This document shows, piece after piece, positions 9,158 to 17,764 of a stretch of DNA of 64,000 nt. The notes below the pieces were generated by a model, which saw nothing but the letters and a program-made list of their open reading frames with translations, ran no database searches and had not been told where the DNA came from. The position numbers and the translations under genes were made by a program. The DNA is from Oscillospiraceae bacterium. Lineage in GTDB: Bacteria; Bacillota; Clostridia; Oscillospirales; CAG-272. Numbering within the stretch: position 1 is the stretch's first letter; each line of letters begins with the position of its first letter. Location: positions 20,889 to 84,888 of the forward strand of contig SVRZ01000007.1 of the NCBI GenBank assembly GCA_015064555.1, read 5' to 3'.

Positions 9158-9856
9158 TTAAATATCCCAGCTTCCGTCGGTATCGGAGGATGCACTCTTG
9201 GTTGCGGAGGATGCGGGCATGGGTGCGCCGCCCTTCTCTGCTCTGCGCTTCTCGAGGAACTTTCTTGCCGCCGAGTTATCGTCAACAAGCGAAGGATCGC
9301 CCTTGCCCTCCTTCTTCTTTTTCTTCGCGTTGTTATCCGCGATCTTCTTGGTTACCTTCTTGAGCTGAGTGGTGGTGCCGCGAAGAGTTTCAACCATATC
9401 CATAGCCATCTGATACTTGGTGGTGATGGTAAGGACGGTCTGCTTCATTCTGCCGATATTGTTCTGCTGAATGCGCTGCATCTTTGCCTTCTCTCTCATA
9501 CGCGACCAGAAGCCGTACTTATGGTCGAGAGTCTGCTCCATAACCGAATTGCTGAAGTTCATAGTCTGATCTATAAAGCTCATAGCATCGGTAAGACAGC
9601 CGGTTATCATATCCATCGCGCTGAGCATCTTCATAACGTCCTTCATCTTTATCGCAACGTCCAAGAAGAGCTCCATTATCTCTACCATAAAGTAATCGGG
9701 TCCGTATTCCTCTATGGTCTGGTCTATATAGTCTGCCATCTCCTCAAGCTTCTGATCGTATCTCTCAAGAGCCTTCTTCTTCTGGCGCTCCTGAGTCTGA
9801 CGGTCAAGCTGAGCGCTTATGCCCGATTGTACTGTTTTCTGCTTGGATTCAATCAT
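9158..9856 (-). CDS. Met-rich helical coiled-coil protein (possible ESCRT-III/PspA-like partner of the AAA ATPase)
   Basis: 232 aa; RBS AGGAGA; long amphipathic Met-rich helices and basic C-terminal tail; adjacent to the AAA gene. Confidence 0.7.
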   Translation of the reverse strand: MIESKQKTVQSGISAQLDRQTQERQKKKALERYDQKLEEMADYIDQTIEEYGPDYFMVEIMELFLDVAIKMKDVMKMLSAMDMITGCLTDAMSFIDQTMNFSNSVMEQTLDHKYGFWSRMREKAKMQRIQQNNIGRMKQTVLTITTKYQMAMDMVETLRGTTTQLKKVTKKIADNNAKKKKKEGKGDPSLVDDNSAARKFLEKRRAEKGGAPMPASSATKSASSDTDGSWDI

Positions 9857-9955
9857 TGTTATTATCTCCTGTTGATGTATTCTTTCGCTAAGAGCCGAGT
9901 CATTTATCGGCTCTTAGCTCGATTTTTATAAATAATTGTTTACAAAAAGTGGGGT

Positions 9956-12900
9956 TTATTCACCAACGTACTTTTTGATAGCCTCTGCAATCGCCTTCTT
10001 CTCGTTGTCCTTATTGTCAACCCAATCGTGGATGAATACCCTGTGAGTATTCCAGCCGCGAGCCTTGAGGATATTGTAATAACGGATGTTATTATCGATA
10101 TACTTATCTGCGGCACTGGGCATCTCGCAATAGATAGAAAGCAACGCGCGGCTTGCATCGGGGGAAAGAATAGCTATGGGCATACGCACCGAGCCCTTGG
10201 TCGCGCCGCAGTTTATTACAACGCGCTCCTCGGAAATACCGAGCTCGTTGATTATGAAATCTGCAACCGATCTTACAAAGCCGGGGCGATTAACGTCACC
10301 TGTGGATATGAACTGCATTCTTCCGTCCTTATCAAACCTCTCGGTTATCTCAAGGTAGGAGCGGATGAATACGTTTGATATATCTATGGGACGTATCGAG
10401 TGGATCATGGTAACCGAGCTTCTCGCTCTCGTTACCGCAACGTTGAATATACATTCACCGACAGAGCTTCTTCCGAGATCTCCGTATGCCTCTCTTATCT
10501 TACCGTTCTTATCTTTACCGTAAGCGAGAGAAACGATCATATGATCTATTTCCTGTCCCTGAACGGTCTCGATAGTCTTGAAGAAGATAAGCTTCTCGGG
10601 AAGATCGTCAAAGTTGGTGAGCGCGGTGGAAATCATATTCTTGAGCGATTTATTCGCATTTACAAGCGACTTGATCTTGGTGAGCTGGGATTCACCGAAG
10701 GCTACTATACCGACCGACTCGGAAAGAACGCCGGTATCGTGATCGAAGTATACCTCGAAGTGCTTCTCAAGCTCTGCAACAGCCGCATTTGCCTCTGCCT
10801 CGTTTACACCGCCCTCGCATCTTCCGTCCTCCATAAAGATATCCTTGAAGCCAAGGCCGAAGGATCTCGGAACGGATGCCGGGAAGGTTCTCATATACGG
10901 ATAATAGCGCTCCTGCGAGAAGGCTATCAGAGCCTCGGTCTTACTGCGGTAGTGGCAGGCAAGCTGCTCAACGTCGAATCTGCCCGAGTTGAGCGCTAGA
11001 GCAAGAACGGAGGTTTCGGGCGGGAGGAAGGTTGCGCTTCCGTCCTCGGAAACTATCGTATGCTCGGAGGGCTTTGCAAAGTGCTTGATGGGAGGCATCT
11101 GCCATTCGTCACCGACGAATACGCACTGCTTCGCACGGAAGAGCACCGAGAGGATAGAGGTGGGCTCAAGCTGGCTCGACTCATCAACGATAAGCACGTC
11201 AAAGTCGGAATACTCGGGAGTACCGAACAGAACGCTGACGGTTGAGGGAGATACGAGCATACACTTCTTGAGCTTGAGAATAGCCGAGCCGTAAAGCTTG
11301 AATATTCTTCTCAGGGTGTTTATATTATCTCTGCCGGCATTGAGGAATGCGAACTCGGAGCTCTTGCAGCTCTTGATCCTGTTTATGCAAGCCTCTCTTA
11401 TGGTCTTGACGTTGAACTCGCGCACAGCCGCCTCGCACTGAGCGAATTTATCCATATGGCGGGCGATCTCGTTACCTCTGCCGTTTCTCGCGGAGAGCTG
11501 ATATCTCTTCGCCATGACTGCAAGATCGAATACAGAATGCTCGAATATATCGGTGAACTCGCGGTTTCCGCGATGGCGCATCGAATACTCAAACGGTCTG
11601 AAGAAGCCTTCGAGAGTAACGTCGCCGCTCTTCTCGCTTCTCATTGCGAAGTATCTGCTTGCCGCATTGAGAACGCCTCTGTCGGTGGACTCCTTCTGAT
11701 ATATCTCAAGGTGACCGAAGGTGAGCTGAGACTGAAGCTCGGAATAGCAGTTCTTGAAGCACTTTTCTCCGAATGCGGTAAAGTCGCGGAGCAGCTCCTC
11801 GATCTTTCTGCCGAGTGCTCTGCCGCACCTGCAGATATCGGGAAGCTCGTCTGCAAGCTTCTCTATGGGCTTGAATTCAAGAGCCTTCTGACGGATGAAC
11901 TCGCATATCGCAACGGCGGATTCTGCCGCGTTGGTAAGACGGGTTCTGTATGCATTATCATACCTTTCAACAAGTGTGATCTCGGAGCCGCCGAAATCAT
12001 TCCATGCCTCGGTGAGCTTCTTCAGGGCATCTGCGGCGATATATGCGTTTTCAAGATCCTCTACGGTGGCATTGTCCGCGCATACTGCGTGCTCGAGAGC
12101 ATTGGTTATGGACATATACGAGGTCCTGATGCTTGATGCATATTCTGCGGCACCCTGACCTGCAATACCCGAGCGTCTTATGATGAAGGATATCGTTTCA
12201 AGGTCTTCAAGAGTGAGCTCCTGCCTGAATATTCTGGCAAGCTTCTCCGCCTCCTCCTGAGTCTTGAGCTGGCACTCAACTACCTTGTTTGCCTCGGAAG
12301 CGGCATTTACCACCTCAATGAACTTGGGGCTGGAAAGATAACTGAGAGGACAAAGCTCCTCAAAGGCGCGCTTTGCCGCAAAGTCAAGAAGCTTCGGTCC
12401 CTCGGCATTGGTGCCCTCGTATTTAGCGAGTGCCTTATACGCCTTGTCTATCTGCGCGAGGGTATCCTTATTGACCTTGCCCTCTGCAAATATCTCGCAC
12501 ATATTGCGTCTGTGCGCCTGCTCCTCATCGTAATACTTATCCATAAGAGCGATGGTTGCTCTTGCAAGCGACTCGGACTCGCCCTTTATCTTGCTGATGA
12601 GATCCCATTTCTCATATATAGCCTTCAGCTCGGTTATCTTAAGTGTGGGATCGACTGTCAGCGCGTGCATATCCTTAGCGCAGGCATCGAGGTCTGCCTC
12701 CTTGGATATCTCGACCTTGAGGAATGCCTGCTCACCGAGAGCCGCCGCGCCGAGATAGTAATCTCTGAGCGCCTCAACTATGGCATCCTTCTTATCCTTA
12801 TAATCAATTACCTGCTCGCTTGTGATGCTCGAGCGGAGAAGATTCATAACGGTTACAAGTCCGAAATCGGAAATGCTCGTCATCTCGATAGGTCTGAAGA

Positions 12901-14518
12901 GCTCGTCTGCCTCGGCACGGATAGCCGCTATCTTTTCATTTATAGCCTTTGCGCGCTCTATTGCCTCCTCGGAATTGGCAATAACACCGTCAAATGCATA
13001 CCAGGGGCATACCACGGTGGGGTGTGTTTCCTCACCCGTAAGCCCTGCGAAGTGGATGCTCGCCTCCTTTACGGTGGAAAGCAGACGGTTATACTCGTCA
13101 CGGCTCATTCCGATAAATACTCTGGGATCCTTGACCATGGGTACTGTCTCGATATCGGGGTATTTTTCAACCACGTCGAGCGCGTCGTAATAGGAAAGAC
13201 CTACGAGATCGGTATTGAGGAAGTTCTCGCCGTAATATGCCGAGAGCTCCTGCTGAGATTTCGACATCTCATATATCTGATGATTCTTGTCATCGTAGAA
13301 GGACTGAGGAAGGGGTGCCCACTCATTCGCCGTCCTGAGAAGGGCGGAAAGATCGCGCTTTATAACGGTGGGATTGAGCTTCGCCGCCTGAGCCTCGGTC
13401 TCACACTCAAGGAGCATGACGAAATCGCGCAGCTCATCGGGAAGCTTATTGTATACCTCGGAGAGCGCGGCAAGCTTCTCGGATACCATCATGACCTTCT
13501 TGCCCTGCTCCAGGAGGGTTGCGATCATATTTACGATGGTAAGAGTCTTACCCGTTCCGGGAGGGCCCTTTATAACAAGCGATTCGCCCGCAAGAACTCG
13601 TCTTATCATTCTCTCCTGATTGGAGTCGTACTCCTTGATGAAGGAGGGAATACCCGCAAAGGGAGGAACTACCGGAATATTTCCCGAAATGCTCTCGGTA
13701 AAGAGTCTGTTTACAAGCGGATGGTTGTATATCTCTTCCTTGTGGCGCTTGATATCGTAGTACATACAAAGCTCGTCATGGTTGTACTGAGATATAGCGA
13801 CGGTATTCTTATCAAACTCGAATACGGTTCCCTCGTCACCGCCCGAGCGGCAGGTATCTATATAGCTCTTCACAGCCGCAAAATAGTCCTTGCCGTCCTT
13901 GAGAAGCTCAAGATTTACGGGAGTATCGAAGTCCATGGCAATTCCCGTTATGCTGGGGAAGCCCTTTACTATGGTCTCACCGTATACCTGACGAAGCTTT
14001 GCGATAAAGCAGGGGTTGATGTATATATCCTCGTCCATAAACTCTATGGCGATGGGGCTTGTTGCGACCGATCTGATAAGCCTTATCGGGAAGATAAGGA
14101 AGGGTGTCTGAACCAGCTTGGTCTCATTTCCCGTGGAGGTAAGCTTCCAGCTGACGGTTCCCACGCTGAGGAACAGAGGGTTATTACCCTTCAGGTCAAG
14201 CTCCTTATAGATAGCCTTGATGTATCTGTCAAGCTCCTTGGGATTGCGCTCGCCGCTGCTGCTGCACCAGTCAAGCACGTTTTTATCCATACCTATGATC
14301 TGCTCGTCGGCAGACTCGGCACTTCCGCGGAGAACGGTGTTTCCGACCTTTCCGATATGATCGGCAATTATTCTCAGAACTATCTCCGAATTTCTCTCGG
14401 GATCGTACGAGGACAGGTAAAACGAGCTTTCGCGGCCTGCCTCAAGATCGAGAAGCTTATTCGCACCTACCGCATCGATATGCAATAGGTCCTGAATAAA
14501 TGAATCGATATTGTTCAT
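9956..14518 (-). CDS. SF1 (Upf1/Dna2-like) helicase with C-terminal restriction-endonuclease-like domain
   Basis: 1520 aa; GPPGTGKTLTIVNM, LIVDESSQLEP, FVGDEWQMPP, ETVQGQEIDHMIVSLAYG, NVAVTRARSSVTMI; C-terminus ...LKARGWNTHRVFIHDWVDNKDNE resembles the Vsr/MTES_1575-type tail. Confidence 0.88.
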   Translation of the reverse strand: MNNIDSFIQDLLHIDAVGANKLLDLEAGRESSFYLSSYDPERNSEIVLRIIADHIGKVGNTVLRGSAESADEQIIGMDKNVLDWCSSSGERNPKELDRYIKAIYKELDLKGNNPLFLSVGTVSWKLTSTGNETKLVQTPFLIFPIRLIRSVATSPIAIEFMDEDIYINPCFIAKLRQVYGETIVKGFPSITGIAMDFDTPVNLELLKDGKDYFAAVKSYIDTCRSGGDEGTVFEFDKNTVAISQYNHDELCMYYDIKRHKEEIYNHPLVNRLFTESISGNIPVVPPFAGIPSFIKEYDSNQERMIRRVLAGESLVIKGPPGTGKTLTIVNMIATLLEQGKKVMMVSEKLAALSEVYNKLPDELRDFVMLLECETEAQAAKLNPTVIKRDLSALLRTANEWAPLPQSFYDDKNHQIYEMSKSQQELSAYYGENFLNTDLVGLSYYDALDVVEKYPDIETVPMVKDPRVFIGMSRDEYNRLLSTVKEASIHFAGLTGEETHPTVVCPWYAFDGVIANSEEAIERAKAINEKIAAIRAEADELFRPIEMTSISDFGLVTVMNLLRSSITSEQVIDYKDKKDAIVEALRDYYLGAAALGEQAFLKVEISKEADLDACAKDMHALTVDPTLKITELKAIYEKWDLISKIKGESESLARATIALMDKYYDEEQAHRRNMCEIFAEGKVNKDTLAQIDKAYKALAKYEGTNAEGPKLLDFAAKRAFEELCPLSYLSSPKFIEVVNAASEANKVVECQLKTQEEAEKLARIFRQELTLEDLETISFIIRRSGIAGQGAAEYASSIRTSYMSITNALEHAVCADNATVEDLENAYIAADALKKLTEAWNDFGGSEITLVERYDNAYRTRLTNAAESAVAICEFIRQKALEFKPIEKLADELPDICRCGRALGRKIEELLRDFTAFGEKCFKNCYSELQSQLTFGHLEIYQKESTDRGVLNAASRYFAMRSEKSGDVTLEGFFRPFEYSMRHRGNREFTDIFEHSVFDLAVMAKRYQLSARNGRGNEIARHMDKFAQCEAAVREFNVKTIREACINRIKSCKSSEFAFLNAGRDNINTLRRIFKLYGSAILKLKKCMLVSPSTVSVLFGTPEYSDFDVLIVDESSQLEPTSILSVLFRAKQCVFVGDEWQMPPIKHFAKPSEHTIVSEDGSATFLPPETSVLALALNSGRFDVEQLACHYRSKTEALIAFSQERYYPYMRTFPASVPRSFGLGFKDIFMEDGRCEGGVNEAEANAAVAELEKHFEVYFDHDTGVLSESVGIVAFGESQLTKIKSLVNANKSLKNMISTALTNFDDLPEKLIFFKTIETVQGQEIDHMIVSLAYGKDKNGKIREAYGDLGRSSVGECIFNVAVTRARSSVTMIHSIRPIDISNVFIRSYLEITERFDKDGRMQFISTGDVNRPGFVRSVADFIINELGISEERVVINCGATKGSVRMPIAILSPDASRALLSIYCEMPSAADKYIDNNIRYYNILKARGWNTHRVFIHDWVDNKDNEKKAIAEAIKKYVGE

Positions 14519-14536
14519 ATGTATTCCTCTCCTTTT

Positions 14537-16537
14537 TTATTTCACGAAATTGATTTTCTGCCAGGATGATTTGAGAGCCTCAAGACAGTCGTAAACGAAT
14601 GCCTCGGCATCCATCTCAACTATCTCTACCTCGTATGCAAGCCCCTTGCTTGCGTATTTTGAGAAATTCTTGCTCCATGCATCGACTCTGCCCTTGGTAA
14701 CGCCAAGCTCAATAAAGTGCCAGGAGGCATGCTTGGTGTCGCAAAGGGTATGCTGGAAGGAATGGAAGCACTCGTGACAGATTACGCGAAGGGCTCTGTC
14801 CGCCGTGTTAAGATAGCTCTCCTTGTAATGGATAAGCTTACCCTTGTTTATGCAAAGACCGACGGTGTTGCCCTTATAGGAATCATCCTCCTCAGCCTTC
14901 GCTGACCATTCCTCGTCCGAAAGCACCTCTACTCTCGGAGAATTCTCTGTATTCAAAAGTCTTGCCACCGCTACGGTCGCAAGGTTTATGCGGTCGCTGC
15001 GCTCGGAATTGTCAAGACGCTCCCATGCACTCATATCATCCCCGGCAAGGAGACAATACTTTACCGCCGCACCGCATTTCGCAAATGACGAAATGCCGGG
15101 CGTTTCCATAATTATCTTTAAATTGTTTCTGTCTACGTCCTTGAAGCCGTCGTAGTCGAACTCAACGCGTTTTCCCTCTACTATGCGGAGATTTCCCGAG
15201 TAGTCGCCCCAGTCGGGATCTATCAGCTGATTCTGCGCGACAAGGCGTGAAAGATAGGCGATAGCCTTATCTCTGTTCTCGTCCGAATGGACCGCGATGA
15301 TGCCCTTATGCTCGCCTGCAAGGAGCTTATTGAAGCCGACGTAGCCCATAAAGGGAAGCGTCGTACGCACCTCGGTATTATCTCTCTCGCTGTTCGTTAT
15401 CTTACCTCTTTCGAGAAGAATGTTGATTACCGAATCGAAAAGCGGCATTTTGAGATACTCATGCGTTACGTCAAGAGTGGTTACACCCTCTGTGGTGTCT
15501 GCGAGCTTATCGAATCTCTCGTAAAGGCTGTGATCGCCCTGCTTATCGAGCACGAAGGTGTGCGCGCCTCGCCTGCCCGCGCGGAGTATGCCTATCGCAA
15601 GCGGCTCGAATACCTCATCGGGCGGATCTCCGAAGTTCATTATCAGAATATTCGCCTTACTGTTGCCTATAGCATCGAAGAAGGCGGCTATCTCATCGGG
15701 CTTCTTGCCCATTACCGCGGTGATATCGAGCCTTCTGAACTCATTTCCCCAGGCATTGCCGCAGGCTCTGGCGCAAAGGAGCGCCTCATCCTCAAAGGGA
15801 GTCGAAATAACGACCGTTCCCGCTATCTGCGTCGGACTGTTGCAAAGGCGGCATTCATAATGCTCTATGCCAAACATTTCTCCGAGCTCGCTGACGGGCG
15901 TTGTCGACTGCTCTATAAGCTTGTTCATACGCGCCTTCACCGAAGCGGAGCACTCGTTGTTTATCCACTCCTCGCACTCGCGGAGCTCCGAGAGCGCTAT
16001 CTCGGATACGTTCGGCACGATCACCGCCTCGGGGAATATTCCCATAAATCCGAGCTGCTCGACCGTGGATATTCTATCCTTGTATCTGTCAAGGACCGCC
16101 GATATGAATTCGGTGTCCTCGGTGGTTCTCATATTGTTTTCATCACGAACGCGGTCTATATCGACTATTGCACCCGACATTACCTCGTTAAGCTCGTCAA
16201 CATAGTCGCGCAGGGATGCACAGAGGATAAGCGTCTTTGTATACTTCTTTTCCTCGGATACGTCTATCGCCTCGAGCACAAAGCTCCTGAATCGCTGATA
16301 GTTATCCGCAGTGAAGCCTGATGCATACCTGAGCAGCATATATTTTGCGCGGATCCTGAATGACAAGGACTCATGGATGCCGTATTCCCTGGCATCCTCC
16401 TCTGTGGTGGTTGACATTCGCTTGACAACGGGGTTGTTTACGTAAGCGTCTATATCGGCACAAGCCGCCTCAAGCTCACCCACGTCGGTGCTGTAGTGAT
16501 ACACCTCGTTTATCCTGTCCTTAAGTAAGAGGGGCAT
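14537..16537 (-). CDS. HExxH zinc-metallopeptidase-like protein with possible degenerate AAA-like middle region
   Basis: 666 aa; ALRVICHECFHSFQHTLCDTKHASWHFIELG; middle VVISTPFEDEALLCARACGNAWGNEFRRLDI...ANILIMNFGD. Confidence 0.7.
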   Translation of the reverse strand: MPLLLKDRINEVYHYSTDVGELEAACADIDAYVNNPVVKRMSTTTEEDAREYGIHESLSFRIRAKYMLLRYASGFTADNYQRFRSFVLEAIDVSEEKKYTKTLILCASLRDYVDELNEVMSGAIVDIDRVRDENNMRTTEDTEFISAVLDRYKDRISTVEQLGFMGIFPEAVIVPNVSEIALSELRECEEWINNECSASVKARMNKLIEQSTTPVSELGEMFGIEHYECRLCNSPTQIAGTVVISTPFEDEALLCARACGNAWGNEFRRLDITAVMGKKPDEIAAFFDAIGNSKANILIMNFGDPPDEVFEPLAIGILRAGRRGAHTFVLDKQGDHSLYERFDKLADTTEGVTTLDVTHEYLKMPLFDSVINILLERGKITNSERDNTEVRTTLPFMGYVGFNKLLAGEHKGIIAVHSDENRDKAIAYLSRLVAQNQLIDPDWGDYSGNLRIVEGKRVEFDYDGFKDVDRNNLKIIMETPGISSFAKCGAAVKYCLLAGDDMSAWERLDNSERSDRINLATVAVARLLNTENSPRVEVLSDEEWSAKAEEDDSYKGNTVGLCINKGKLIHYKESYLNTADRALRVICHECFHSFQHTLCDTKHASWHFIELGVTKGRVDAWSKNFSKYASKGLAYEVEIVEMDAEAFVYDCLEALKSSWQKINFVK

Positions 16538-16592
16538 ATTTTTCTCCGTTCTGCCTTCTTCGGCTCATTTGTTTGCTGCGATGCGGACAAGA

Positions 16593-17735
16593 TCAGTTGT
16601 CGTCGTCGCTGAGAGAAACTCTTCTGGGAGTGTCGGTAAGAGTGGCATTCGGCATCATAGGAGCCTCCGCCCTCGTTGTCTGCTGATTCATCTGCTGACG
16701 CATATACTCCATCATCTTTGCCTTGCGCTCCTCCTCGGTCTCCATAGTCTCGGTCTCGCGCTCGGTAAGTCTGGATTCCTCCTCCTCGGCAAGTCTGTCC
16801 TCATGATCAAGCTCGTTGATGAAGGTCTCGGCAGACTTGTGAAGTATCTTGCCTGCCATCTCGCCTATAGCCTTGAGATTTATGACCTTATCGATGACAA
16901 GAGTATCCACCGATCCGTTAAGGAACTCGTTTATCGCAACGAAGTCCACATTCTTTGCTATTTCGGCAAGCACTGCGGTGTTGTTTCTGTATTTCTGCAG
17001 GCCGCGGCAGATACGGACGAATCTGGTAAGCTCCTTCCTGAAGGTCCTGCCCCTCGCCTTGTTCTTCTTTATCTCAGCCTCAAGCTTTCGCATCTCGGAG
17101 CCGAGATCCTTCATCTCTGCATCGCACTCGGTCATAATTTCATATGCTTCGTCCATGGATATCTTTCCGCTCTGCATATCCATAAGTGCTCTGTCCTTGC
17201 GAGTCTGAGCATCGTTTACCTCTGCTCTGTAGCCGGCAAGCTCCTGCTCCTCGTAGACCGAGGATGCTATCTGCTCGTGGTTCTTCTTCTCTACCTCAAT
17301 GCGCGCTATAACGTCGTCTATCATAAGAGCGCACTCGTTTGCATTCGCAAGGTTGATGGTATCAATATTGAGGTCGCCGACCTCCTTGATATCCTCGGGC
17401 CTTGCCTCCTTTGCTCTTGCGTTTGTGGGAAGAGCTGCCCACTTCTCGGCCGCCTTGACAGCATCGTCGAGCACTCTCATACCCGTACCGTCATGGAAAT
17501 TACCGGTAGCAAACTGAGCCGACCACTTGTTGAGCGCGTCGAAGATCGCTACCTCCTTCTTTGCCGCATCCCTTGAGGTGCAGTCAACAACGCTCGCCAG
17601 CGACTCGCTGATGGCATCGAGCTTATCTGCCGCAGAGCTTACCGCTCCGTTCTGATACTTATTTCCAAGCTCGCCGAGAGCCATTTTACAGGCGTTTACT
17701 ATATCAACTGCCGAATCCCTTACATTAATGCTCAT
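16593..17735 (-). CDS. Coiled-coil protein, paralog of the 17765-19279 product
   Basis: 380 aa; shares YEIMTECDAE, FVAINEFLNGS.DxLVIDKVxNLKA and a C-terminal RRxSxSDDDN tail with the next gene. Confidence 0.75.
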   Translation of the reverse strand: MSINVRDSAVDIVNACKMALGELGNKYQNGAVSSAADKLDAISESLASVVDCTSRDAAKKEVAIFDALNKWSAQFATGNFHDGTGMRVLDDAVKAAEKWAALPTNARAKEARPEDIKEVGDLNIDTINLANANECALMIDDVIARIEVEKKNHEQIASSVYEEQELAGYRAEVNDAQTRKDRALMDMQSGKISMDEAYEIMTECDAEMKDLGSEMRKLEAEIKKNKARGRTFRKELTRFVRICRGLQKYRNNTAVLAEIAKNVDFVAINEFLNGSVDTLVIDKVINLKAIGEMAGKILHKSAETFINELDHEDRLAEEEESRLTERETETMETEEERKAKMMEYMRQQMNQQTTRAEAPMMPNATLTDTPRRVSLSDDDN

Positions 17736-17764
17736 GTGTTTTTCTCCTGTATATCATTTTATTT

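Noticed and set aside
12512-14488. 658-aa plus-strand ORF
   Set aside because: Antisense shadow of the 1520-aa helicase, no motifs; same reasoning for 15287-16321, 16569-17576 and 17945-19306.
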